Origin: CAWCDJ01 sp963794265
GTDB taxonomy: Bacteria > Acidobacteriota > Terriglobia > Bryobacterales > Bryobacteraceae
Direction of reading: 5' to 3'
Assembly (NCBI GenBank): GCA_963794265.1
Contig: CAWCDJ010000002.1
Location: 1-64,000, forward strand
DNA: 64,000 nt
Position 1 is the first letter of the stretch; every line of letters starts with the position of its first letter. This document shows, piece by piece, positions 57,268 through 64,000 of the stretch. The translations under genes were made by a program, and so were the position numbers. Under the pieces are notes generated by a model. The model did no database searches and was not told where the DNA came from. It worked only from the letters and a program-made list of their open reading frames with translations.

Positions 57268-59809
57268 CTTTCTTCGCCGCCGCGTAGTAGTGATTCGAAT
57301 AGCCGCGGTAATATCCATATCCATTCGAATATCCGTAATACCCGTTGGGAGACTTCTTCGGATTCCAGTCGTTCAGAATCGTCCCCAGGACCCGGGTACC
57401 GTCTTCCGACAGGCGCTCCCGCGCGGCGATGGCGGCATCGCGCGTGGTCTGCCCTGCCCTGACCACCATCACCACCGCGTCCGCCTGGCGGCCGACCACT
57501 CGCGCGTCGGGCATCTGGAGCATGGGGGGCGTATCGATCAGGATCATGTCGAATTCTTTTTTGAAGCGCTTCAGCATCTCGCCGAGCACGGGGGAGTAGA
57601 GAAGGCCCAACGCGGCCGAGGGGCCGGTGGGCAGGACGTACAGATCCGGAATGGCGGTCTGCTGGACAACACCTTCGAGGGATTCCTCGGTGAGGGTCCG
57701 GTGCTGCAAGACGGTGCTCAGGCCGCGGTGATTGGGCAGGTCGAAGATCTCGTGCATGCGCGGCTTGCGCATATCGGCATCGATGAGAAGCACTTTGCGG
57801 CGGATCTCCGACATGGCGATGGCGAGATTGCTGGCGACGGTGGTTTTGCCCTCGGTGGGGCTGGCGCTGGTGAAGACCAGGACGCGGGGACGGCTGCCGT
57901 TTTCGCCGGAGAAGAGGATGGAGGTGAGGACGACGCGAAAGGCTTCGGCGGCCATGGAGTGGGAGCGCTGGTACGTGATGAGCTCAACGGCGGAGGAGGC
58001 GGAGCTAGGGGCCAGGGGACGGGGACCGAGGGCCGGCCGGAGGGGGGCGCCTTCGGCGCGGTTGGGCGGTTGGGCGGGGTGAGGTAGGGCAGGCCAGGAG
58101 GCCTGCCCTACCAAATCCGGAACCGAGGCTTCATTTGGTGAAACTTCAGAGCCAGAGGGGCGAGGGGCGGCAGAATCCGGAACCGAAGCTTCAGCGGGGG
58201 GCTCCAGGCCTAGGGTGGTGAAGGGGCGCACGCGCTTGGGACGGCGGCTGTAGAGGCGGTGGCGGGCATGGCGGTTGGCTTCGGGGATCACGCCCAGCTC
58301 AGGGATGTTGAGGTAGAATTGCGCGTCGCCGGGGGCCTGGATGGTGCGGTCGGCGCGCTCGCGCATGATGACGAAGGCTACGCCGAGGAAGAGGCCAGCT
58401 AGGACGCCGAGCATGCCGTTCGTACGCAGGCTCGGCTTGTAGGGGGCGGTGGGCGCCACTGCCATATCGACGATGCGGACGTTGCTGGCGCGCATGGCGG
58501 AGGCGATGGCAGATTCCTTGACGCGCTGGAGCATACCTTCGTAAAGCTGGCGGGTGCTGTCGACTTCGCGCTTGAGGATGTTGTACTGGATGGATTTTTC
58601 GGATTCGGCGGTGACCAGTTTGGCCTGGGCGGCATAGCCGGAGGCGAGCAGCGCTTCGCGGCGGCGGGCCTGCTCGAAATCGTCGCGGATGCGGTCAATG
58701 ATAGCTTTGCGCTCACGCACGAGAGCGCCCTCCAGGGTGACGATCTGGGCCTGGATTTTCTTGACCTTGGCGTACTCGGGGCGGTAGGTTGCGCCGAGGT
58801 CGGCGGCCTGGCGGCGAAGGTCGGTGAGCTTGGACTGGTACTCGCGTAGGGAGCTATCGTTGAGGACGTCGGGGAGGGATTCGGGCGAGGCGGCCTGGGC
58901 CATTTCATAAGCGGACTGGCGCGAGATGCGATCGGCCTGGGCCTTGGAGAGCTCTTCCTGCAACTGGCGGAGCTTTTCCTCGGAGACGTTCTGCTGGCCC
59001 TTTTCGCCGGAGCTTTCATTGGTGAAGAGGAGGCCGGTTTCGCGGGCGTAGCTCTGGAGCTGGTCTTCGGAGCGCTCGAGCTTGATGCGCATATCGTCCA
59101 ACTGGCGCGAGAGCCATTCACTGGTGCGCTGGTTCATTTGCCAGCGGGCTTCCATGGACTGATCGATGTACTCGTTGGAGAGGGTGTTGACAAAATCGGC
59201 GGCGAGATGGGGGTCGGTGGAATCGCAGAGGAGCTCGACGATGCGGGTCTGGCCGGCGGCGCGAAGTTTGAGGCTGCCGGCGACGAAGGCGAGGGCCTGC
59301 TTGCGGGCGTCGGCGGGGGCGGGCTCGGGGAGGCGGAAGGCGCGGCGCCAGGAGGCGATGCGGCCGGCGGGCTGCGAGAGGGCACCGGGCTGGGTCTTTT
59401 TGAGCTTGGCGACGACGCGTTCGACGAGGGTATCGCTCTGGAGGAGCTTGATGTGGGTCTGGATGTCGCTGGAGAAGTAGTCAGTGGCGTCGGAGACGGG
59501 GTTGAGCTGCTTGGTGTTCATGAAGTCCTGGTTCATGGCCTGGATTTCGAGGGAGGCGCGCGCCTGGTAGACGGGTGTTTGGGGGAGGGTGAAGAGGACG
59601 GCGAGGAGGACGCCGGTGAAGGCGAAGAGCAGGACGGCGCCTTTGCGGCGGCGGAGGATGTTCCAGTACTCGAGGAGGCCACCGGGAGCGGCGTCTTCGA
59701 CGAACTCGCGGGCGTAACGGGCGGGGGCTTCGACGTAGCCTTCGGGCTTCGCGGGGACGAGGTCGTGGGTGTCCGGGGGTTGGGGTGTCATGGGTTTATG
59801 GAGCTTCAT
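57260..59809 (-). CDS. Wzz/Wzc-type co-polymerase with BY-kinase
   Basis: The 849-residue protein has a Wzz domain: first TM about 65-85, periplasmic coiled coil about 180-440 (ISRQSAYEMAQAASPESLPD), second TM about 490-510 (MLGVLAGLFLGVAFVIM). A linker (about 540-615) is followed by a BY-kinase with Walker A ASPTEGKTTVASNLA, Walker A' VLLIDADMRKPRMH, Walker B MILIDTPPMLQM and the tyrosine-rich tail GYYGYSNGYGYYRGYSNHYY. It sets chain length through cycles of tyrosine phosphorylation. The linker contains two palindromic repeats in frame (58047-58112). The ATG at 59809 (MKLHKPMTPQ) lies after the wza stop; an earlier frame extension is not used. Confidence 0.92.
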   Translation of the reverse strand: MKLHKPMTPQPPDTHDLVPAKPEGYVEAPARYAREFVEDAAPGGLLEYWNILRRRKGAVLLFAFTGVLLAVLFTLPQTPVYQARASLEIQAMNQDFMNTKQLNPVSDATDYFSSDIQTHIKLLQSDTLVERVVAKLKKTQPGALSQPAGRIASWRRAFRLPEPAPADARKQALAFVAGSLKLRAAGQTRIVELLCDSTDPHLAADFVNTLSNEYIDQSMEARWQMNQRTSEWLSRQLDDMRIKLERSEDQLQSYARETGLLFTNESSGEKGQQNVSEEKLRQLQEELSKAQADRISRQSAYEMAQAASPESLPDVLNDSSLREYQSKLTDLRRQAADLGATYRPEYAKVKKIQAQIVTLEGALVRERKAIIDRIRDDFEQARRREALLASGYAAQAKLVTAESEKSIQYNILKREVDSTRQLYEGMLQRVKESAIASAMRASNVRIVDMAVAPTAPYKPSLRTNGMLGVLAGLFLGVAFVIMRERADRTIQAPGDAQFYLNIPELGVIPEANRHARHRLYSRRPKRVRPFTTLGLEPPAEASVPDSAAPRPSGSEVSPNEASVPDLVGQASWPALPHPAQPPNRAEGAPLRPALGPRPLAPSSASSAVELITYQRSHSMAAEAFRVVLTSILFSGENGSRPRVLVFTSASPTEGKTTVASNLAIAMSEIRRKVLLIDADMRKPRMHEIFDLPNHRGLSTVLQHRTLTEESLEGVVQQTAIPDLYVLPTGPSAALGLLYSPVLGEMLKRFKKEFDMILIDTPPMLQMPDARVVGRQADAVVMVVRAGQTTRDAAIAARERLSEDGTRVLGTILNDWNPKKSPNGYYGYSNGYGYYRGYSNHYYAAAKKDE
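58047..58112. repeat. Two palindromes in frame in the kinase linker
   Basis: GCGCCTTCGGCGC (58047-58059) and GGTAGGGCAGGCC-AGGA-GGCCTGCCCTACC (58083-58112, perfect 13-bp stem) lie within the linker coding region. They encode parts of EGAPLR and DLVGQASWPALP. Both families recur elsewhere in the window. Confidence 0.85.
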
Positions 59810-59826
59810 CGGCACCTTCCAGGCGA

Positions 59827-59852
59827 TGGGCAGGCCAGGAGGCCCACCCCAC
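59827..59852. repeat. Degenerate AGGA-loop palindrome between wza and wzc
   Basis: TGGGCAGGCC-AGGA-GGCCCACCCCA is an imperfect copy of the palindrome at 58083, placed directly after the wza stop codon and before the wzc start. Confidence 0.65.
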
Positions 59853-60833
59853 TTAGTGACGGTAGACGGCGATGCCGGTGCCGATCTGGAGGGCGGCTTC
59901 CAGACCGCGGGTGATGGCGTTCTTGGCACCGCTCTCGGGGATGAAGAGGATGTCGTTAGCGGCCAGCGAGATGTCGCCGGATTTGCCGGCCATGATCTGC
60001 TTCAGATTGACGGGGATCTCATCGCGAGTGTCGGAATTGGGGACCGGGCGAAGGATGCGGGCGTCCTTGGTGGCGGCGGAGCGGTCGAGGCCTTCGGCCA
60101 GCGAGAGGGCCTGGAGGACAGAGATCTTTTCCTTTTCACTGAGGACGAAGCCGCCGGAGCGGTGGACGGCGCCGATGACGTAGACCATTTCGGCTTTGGG
60201 GATGGAGACGACGTCGTTCGGGAGGACGTCGATGTTGTCGTGAGGGCTCTTGGCCTCCATGACGGATTTGACGGTGACTTGGGCGACTTCGAATTCGCCG
60301 CTGGGGTCGGGGGCTGCTCCGGGCAGGGGGAGAGGGCCGGCGGATTTGCGGCGAGTGATTTTGATGGCGCTGCCGGCATCGGGGTTGAGGCCGCCGGCGA
60401 GGGAGAGGACCTCATAGAGGGTTTTCGTGCCGCGGATCTGGTAGACGCCGGGGGTGCGGACGGAGCCGAGGACGGAGACGGGCTGGCTACGAAATTCGGT
60501 GATGAAGACGGTGACGGTGGGGTCCTGGAGGACGACGGCGAATTTGGAGACGAGCTCGGCTTCAAGCTGTTCGACGGTGAGGCCGGCGGCGTGGAGGCGG
60601 CCGACGATGGGGAGGTTGATGTTGCCGGACATATCGACGCGGAAGGGCTTATCGGGGACCTCGTCGATATCGAAGACGCGGATGAGGACCTGGTCGTCGG
60701 GACCGAGGACATAGCCGGAGGGAGGGGGCTGGCTCCAGAGGGCGGGAGCGCAGGAGAGGGTGAGGGCGAGGGCGAGGAGCGCGGCGGCGATCCCGGAGAG
60801 GGGGATGGCGCGGGGGGTAGGGGTGGAGGACAT
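59853..60833 (-). CDS. Wza-type polysaccharide export protein
   Basis: The 326 residues have a signal peptide with a cysteine in LALALTLSCAPALW that could be lipidated. The Poly_export domain follows (PSGYVLGPDDQVLIRVFDID, NLPIVGRLHAAGLTVEQLEA). Two SLBB-type domains come next (VSVLGSVRTPGVYQIRGTKT, and VIGAVHRSGGFVLSEKEKIS). It forms the outer-membrane channel for the polymer. Only the short C-terminal helix after residue 310 (GLEAALQIGTGIAVYRH) is available for membrane insertion. The kinase gene follows 44 bases on. Confidence 0.9.
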   Translation of the reverse strand: MSSTPTPRAIPLSGIAAALLALALTLSCAPALWSQPPPSGYVLGPDDQVLIRVFDIDEVPDKPFRVDMSGNINLPIVGRLHAAGLTVEQLEAELVSKFAVVLQDPTVTVFITEFRSQPVSVLGSVRTPGVYQIRGTKTLYEVLSLAGGLNPDAGSAIKITRRKSAGPLPLPGAAPDPSGEFEVAQVTVKSVMEAKSPHDNIDVLPNDVVSIPKAEMVYVIGAVHRSGGFVLSEKEKISVLQALSLAEGLDRSAATKDARILRPVPNSDTRDEIPVNLKQIMAGKSGDISLAANDILFIPESGAKNAITRGLEAALQIGTGIAVYRH

Positions 60834-60855
60834 GGGTTTAGGGGGGCTAAGAACA

Positions 60856-61116
60856 CTAGGACAGGACTTTGTCGCGCTCCATGATGAGGGAGACCTGGGA
60901 CTCCAGGGAATTGAGACGACCATCGAGGTCGGCCAGCTTCGCGGCAAAACCGTCGTGAAAGGGGTCGGAGCCTTCGAGCAAGCGCTGAAGGGCGAGACGG
61001 GCGAGGTCCGAGACGTTGCGCGCGCCGCGCGTGCGGTACTGCGCTTTGAGGGCTGCGTACTCCTCCTCGGAGAGGCGGAGGCTGATCATTCGGCTTCGAC
61101 GATCAATATCGGTCAT
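60856..61116 (-). CDS. Small RHH-like protein with coiled coil
   Basis: The 86-residue protein begins MTDIDRRSRMISLRLSEEEY, a strand-helix start like ribbon-helix-helix repressors, followed by RNVSDLARLALQRLLEG. A heptad-like tail (FAAKLADLDGRLNSLESQVS) may oligomerise. It lies four bases after the NusG-like gene and before wza. Small proteins like this are common in acidobacterial exopolysaccharide operons. A role as operon regulator is inferred; no target site was identified. Confidence 0.65.
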   Translation of the reverse strand: MTDIDRRSRMISLRLSEEEYAALKAQYRTRGARNVSDLARLALQRLLEGSDPFHDGFAAKLADLDGRLNSLESQVSLIMERDKVLS

Positions 61117-61120
61117 GGAG

Positions 61121-61657
61121 TTATCCGGCTCGTTTGACGAGACGTTCGGAGAGAACGATGGGGCGGGCCCACTCACGATCGATCTCCACGGCGACGGAGC
61201 GCTGGAGGAGGGATACGGAGACGACGAGGCGGCAGGTCTTAGCGGCATCGGTGATGGTGCCTTCGAGACCGGCCAAGGGGCCGTGCCCGATAAAGATGCG
61301 GGAGCCGACGGAGAGGAAGGGCCAGGGCTGCGCGGGGAGGCCGGAGCGAAGGATGGCGCGAACGGCATCGAGCTCCTCTTCGAGAACCGGGATGGGGTTC
61401 TTGCCGGCGCCGACGATGCTGATGACGCCCGGGGTGGTGAGGACGGGGACGAGGCGGTCGTGAGGGTCGAAGCGGCAAAACAGATAGCCGGGGAAGAGGG
61501 GGATATCGACCTGCTTGATGCGATCGGACCAGCGGCGGCGCGCGCGGTAGAGGGGCAGGAACTCCTCATAGCCTTTGCCGCGCAGGGTGGCGGAGGCGAC
61601 GGCTGCCAGCCGGGCCTGGACCTGCAAGGCATACCAGTGCGGATCAGGGGTTTTCAT
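61121..61657 (-). CDS. NusG-like (RfaH/UpxY-type) antiterminator
   Basis: The 178 residues begin MKTPDPHWYALQVQARLAAV, the NGN fold. YEEFLPLYRARRRWSDRIKQ, VDIPLFPGYLFCRFDPHDRL, VLTTPGVISIVGAGKNPIPV and the KOW-like VGSRIFIGHGPLAGLEGTI follow. Specialised NusG paralogues at the head of polysaccharide operons let RNA polymerase read through the long transcript. This one is first in a run of about 17 genes on the same strand, 120 bases below a good promoter. The start at 61657 is chosen because the upstream 36 codons have no NGN features. Confidence 0.88.
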   Translation of the reverse strand: MKTPDPHWYALQVQARLAAVASATLRGKGYEEFLPLYRARRRWSDRIKQVDIPLFPGYLFCRFDPHDRLVPVLTTPGVISIVGAGKNPIPVLEEELDAVRAILRSGLPAQPWPFLSVGSRIFIGHGPLAGLEGTITDAAKTCRLVVSVSLLQRSVAVEIDREWARPIVLSERLVKRAG

Positions 61658-61783
61658 GGTTTTGCGGGGTGTCCGGGCAGACTGCCGCCACGGGAGTCCC
61701 AGAGGCGGGAGCGGCCCAAAAAATGTAATGCAGGATGCACCGTGCCGTCGTGCGGCGACATACACGGCTGAGTAAGAAGGGCC

Positions 61784-61812
61784 AGATTAGGAGATTGAGA
61801 CTTCTAAGTCAA
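61784..61812 (-). promoter_or_regulatory. Promoter of the exopolysaccharide operon
   Basis: On the minus strand TTGACT (61807-61812), 17 bases, TAATCT (61784-61789). Transcription would start near 61777, leaving a leader of about 120 bases before the NusG-like gene, room for an antitermination signal. Confidence 0.6.
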
Positions 61813-61984
61813 GAACTATACAAATGGGGTAAATGTACCAGTACGAGATAGAGAGGAATGCGGAAGGTCTAAGGCAGCGGTTTTCCGTTGCATCACTTTG
61901 TGATACGGAATTCCGCTGTTATACATCTGCATCACGGCGGGAGCGGGGGGTGTAGTCATCGTCTTACAAGTACGGGGGGGCGGG

Positions 61985-63238
61985 CTACGGCGCAGGGACG
62001 AGTTCGACGGAGCGGAGCAGGGCGGAGCCGGCGATTTTGTTGTCGAATTTCCAGGAGGGTTCGCGGCGGAGCTGGATGCGGAGGAGGTTGACGGAGGGGG
62101 GGACGGTGAAGGCGAGGTCGAGGGGGGTCCAATCGCAGGAGCCGGTGAGGGCGGGGGTACGGAGGTCGAGGCGGGAGGAGGATTCGGGGTCGTAGATGCG
62201 GAAGAAGAGGCCGCGGTCGGTGGTGAGGCGGTCGAGTTTGAGCCAGGCGCGGAAGCGGAGGGCGGCGTGAGGGACGAGGAGGGTTTGGGAGATGCCGTAG
62301 TAGTCGAGGTTGGCGGAGCCGTCGAAGTGGATGCGGAGGCCGGTGGGCGAGGGCTGTTCGAGGACCTGGGGGGTGTGGGAGGGGGACCAATCGAAGGCGA
62401 GGCCGGTGAAGGGGGAGCGGAAGGCGGGGTTGAAGACGAGGTTGGCCGCTTGGGCGCGTTCGGCGCCGCGGGTGTAATCGGACCAGAAGTTGGCGGCGGC
62501 GGGGTAGAGGTGGGCGGCGAGGAGGCGGTCGAGGTAGAGGGCGGCGAGGGCAGGGGTGTCGTAGTGGTGGGCGCGGAGGAAGGCCCACGCCAGGGGCCGG
62601 GGGTCGGAGGCCAGGGGCCAGGCGGCGGGGGCCGGGGGCCGGGGGGCGGGGGCCGGGGGCCAGGCGGCGGGGGAATCGGGGGAGAGGAGCCAGGAGAAGA
62701 AGGCGCGGGCGGCGGGGGGGGCGGGGGGGATGCCGTCGTGGAGGATGCGGGAGAGGGGGAGGGCGGAGCGGGAGTAGAGGAGGAAGACGAGGGGGTCGTA
62801 ATCGCGGATGAGGAGGAGGATGCGGGAGGTGAGGGGGAGGGCGGCGGCGGGGCGGCCGGTGCGGAAGTAGAAATTGGCGGCCTGCATGAGGACGGGGGGG
62901 GAGTTGGGGGCGAGCGAGACGGCGCGGCGGAAGGCGATTTCGGCGAGGGCGGGACGGTGGGCGATGGCGAGGGCTTCGGCGGCATCGCACCAGCGATCGG
63001 CGGCGGCGGGATCGCGGCGGAGGGTCTCGAGGGATTCGGCGAGGCCGAGGGAGGCGGCTTCAGGGGCGGGGTCGAGGCGGCGGGCGCGGGCGGAACGGAT
63101 GAGGGGGGCGGAGGCGCAGATTTGGAAGCGGCAGAGGGACGATTCGAGGCGAGAGTTGGTAGGATAGGCGGTTTCGACGAGGCCGGCAGCGGAGAAAAGG
63201 ACCAGGATAGCGGAAAAGGCGATGAGAGCGCGGGGCAA
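61985..63238 (-). CDS. TPR-containing exopolysaccharide-locus protein
   Basis: The 417 residues start with a signal or anchor helix (ALIAFSAILVLFSAAGLVET). TPR-like helices occupy about 75-160 (DAAEALAIAHRPALAEIAFR, RAVSLAPNSPPVLMQAANFY). A low-complexity insert, AWPPAPAPRPPAPAAWPLAS (about 190-215), comes from GGCCAGGGGCC-type repeats. The beta-rich C-terminal region (about 270-415, LDYYGISQTLLVPHAALRFR) resembles a carbohydrate-binding jelly roll. Its start faces the divergent ligase gene across a repeat-rich gap. It lies upstream of the exopolysaccharide promoter on the same strand. Role unknown; attachment or export of the polymer is plausible. Confidence 0.7.
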   Translation of the reverse strand: MPRALIAFSAILVLFSAAGLVETAYPTNSRLESSLCRFQICASAPLIRSARARRLDPAPEAASLGLAESLETLRRDPAAADRWCDAAEALAIAHRPALAEIAFRRAVSLAPNSPPVLMQAANFYFRTGRPAAALPLTSRILLLIRDYDPLVFLLYSRSALPLSRILHDGIPPAPPAARAFFSWLLSPDSPAAWPPAPAPRPPAPAAWPLASDPRPLAWAFLRAHHYDTPALAALYLDRLLAAHLYPAAANFWSDYTRGAERAQAANLVFNPAFRSPFTGLAFDWSPSHTPQVLEQPSPTGLRIHFDGSANLDYYGISQTLLVPHAALRFRAWLKLDRLTTDRGLFFRIYDPESSSRLDLRTPALTGSCDWTPLDLAFTVPPSVNLLRIQLRREPSWKFDNKIAGSALLRSVELVPAP

Positions 63239-63285
63239 GGGTGATTATAGCGGGGGTCGGGGGGCGGGGGCCAGGGGTCGGGGGG

Positions 63286-63411
63286 GCGGCTTCGGCGCGG
63301 TGAGGGGCGCCTTCGGCGCGGGGAGGGGCGCCTTCGGCGCGGGGAGGAGCGCCTTCGGCGCGGGGAGCGGCGCCTTCGGGGTGGTGAGGAGCGCCTTCGG
63401 CGCGGTGAGGA
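63286..63411. repeat. Six tandem 21-bp units with GCGCC-TTC-GGCGC palindromes
   Basis: Units begin at 63286, 63307, 63328, 63349, 63370 and 63391, exactly 21 bases apart. Four contain the perfect GCGCCTTCGGCGC; the first and the fifth are degenerate. They fill the gap between the divergent TPR and ligase genes. The same palindrome occurs at 58047 in the kinase gene. Confidence 0.9.
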
Positions 63412-63431
63412 GGTGGTGGAGGGAGGAGGAA

Positions 63432-63453
63432 GGGCAGACCAGGAGGTCTGCCC
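63432..63453. repeat. AGGA-loop palindrome before the ligase gene
   Basis: GGGCAGACC-AGGA-GGTCTGCCC is a perfect 9-bp stem. The two arms differ from the 58083 copy by compensating changes (GACC/GGTC for GGCC/GGCC), so the hairpin shape is conserved although the sequence varies. Confidence 0.85.
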
Positions 63454-63467
63454 CACTATGGTGGCTG

Positions 63468-64000
63468 GTGGGGTTGGGCGGGGTGTGGGGGTATGCGGTT
63501 TTTCAGTATGGCGGGGTGGCGGGGACGGACCGGAGGATGGTGCTGTTGGCGCTGGGGGTGCTGGGGGCGGCGTGGTGGGCGGTGAACCGGCGGAGGATGT
63601 GCGCGATGCCGCGGGCGGCGGGGTGGTGCGCGGTGCTGCTGCCGGCTTACGCGGGGCTGCAACTGGTTCCGCTGCCGCGGGCGTTGCTGGGGGTGATTTC
63701 TCCGGCGCGGGCGGAACTGATGCGGGGGCTGGACGCGGTGGGGGCGGGGAGCGGGTGGGGGACGATCCACATTATTCCGGGGACGGGGATGAACCATTTC
63801 CTGCTGCTGTGCGGGTACGGGGTGGTGTTTTTTCTGGCGTACCAGATGACGGCGGGGTGGGGCGGCGGGCGGTGGGCGATGATGCTGCCGGTGGGGGTGG
63901 TGGCGGTGTTGGAGGGGGCGCTGGGGATTGCGCAGGCGGTGGGCGGGCAGGTGGCTTCGGGGACGTACGCGAACCGGGACCATTATGCGGGGCTGCTGGA
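63468..64000 (+). CDS. O-antigen ligase-like membrane protein (partial)
   Basis: Only the N-terminal part is inside the window. From a GTG at 63468 the frame reads VGLGGVWGYAVFQYGG, then RRMVLLALGVLGAAWWAVNR, AVLLPAYAGLQLVPLPRALL, TIHIIPGTGMNHFLLLCGYG and VASGTYANRDHYAGLL at the edge. NRDHYAG is the conserved segment before the periplasmic loop of Wzy_C/O-antigen-ligase proteins in acidobacterial polymer clusters. The start could also be ATG 63537 or lie upstream within the repeats. It is divergent from the TPR gene and probably belongs to the same polymer pathway. Confidence 0.75.
   Translation, partial: MGLGGVWGYAVFQYGGVAGTDRRMVLLALGVLGAAWWAVNRRRMCAMPRAAGWCAVLLPAYAGLQLVPLPRALLGVISPARAELMRGLDAVGAGSGWGTIHIIPGTGMNHFLLLCGYGVVFFLAYQMTAGWGGGRWAMMLPVGVVAVLEGALGIAQAVGGQVASGTYANRDHYAGLL

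Noticed and set aside
61816..63456. Minus-strand 546-residue and plus-strand 325-residue frames over the TPR gene
   Set aside because: Extreme proline/serine or glycine/glutamate bias caused by GC skew. The 417-residue frame has a signal peptide and TPR helices.

Overview
The window is high-GC DNA that most resembles an acidobacterium of the Solibacter/Bryobacter type. This is inferred from family content, not from any marker RNA gene: a duplicated-domain FtsX/MacB permease of the kind abundant in Acidobacteria, an Oar-like TonB receptor with a carboxypeptidase-regulatory domain, a dense secreted glycoside hydrolase operon, and GC-rich palindromes placed in frame inside genes. No rRNA, tRNA or CRISPR array was seen.

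Positions 1-14.5 kb are an accessory island of broken mobile DNA: degenerate repeats (0.9-2.1 kb), a RuvC-like resolvase, an intact tyrosine recombinase, two truncated recombinases of a recombinase-in-trio type element between IS66 scraps, an AbiGi-like phage-defence gene, truncated IS21, IS1182-like and IS3 transposases, and a possible plasmid RepA remnant. A GNAT/DUF1778 toxin-antitoxin pair closes the island, and a decayed copy of the toxin's end lies 6.4 kb away. Inside the island, at 13043-13312, lies a small Rdx/SelW-like gene with an in-frame TGA exactly at the second cysteine position of CxxC, so it is probably a selenoprotein.

Positions 14.7-39 kb are chromosomal in character. After the permease come a GH3 glycosidase and a GPH sugar transporter, a membrane-anchored regulator-like protein, and a TonB receptor. 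The GH3 and receptor genes share a promoter-like block (TTGA, 17 bases, TACCGTGCCGTA, then a conserved leader). After a strong terminator come a TPR gene and a tightly coupled operon (27.7-38.9 kb): GH43, CE7 esterase, a 30-residue leader ORF, GH51, GH43, CE1-like esterase, GH10 (frameshifted) and GH29. Together these fit outer-membrane uptake and breakdown of arabinoxylan with fucosylated side groups.

Positions 38.9-42.7 kb hold a CpsB-type phosphatase, a conserved gene whose tail is built from eight in-frame copies of a palindrome, and a split terminase large subunit (ATPase and nuclease as separate genes).

Positions 42.9-64 kb are an exopolysaccharide locus, read mainly on the minus strand from a clear promoter at 61.8 kb. 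It encodes a NusG-like antiterminator, an RHH-like protein, Wza, a Wzz-BY-kinase, a flippase, several glycosyltransferases and acetyltransferases, a polymerase, Gmd, Fcl and a WecA-like initiating transferase. Upstream of that promoter, a TPR gene (minus strand) and an O-antigen ligase-like gene (plus strand, running off the window) are divergent. Almost every gene from 44.4 to 57 kb is broken by single-base indels while both flanks are intact, so this block is either decaying or poorly polished sequence.
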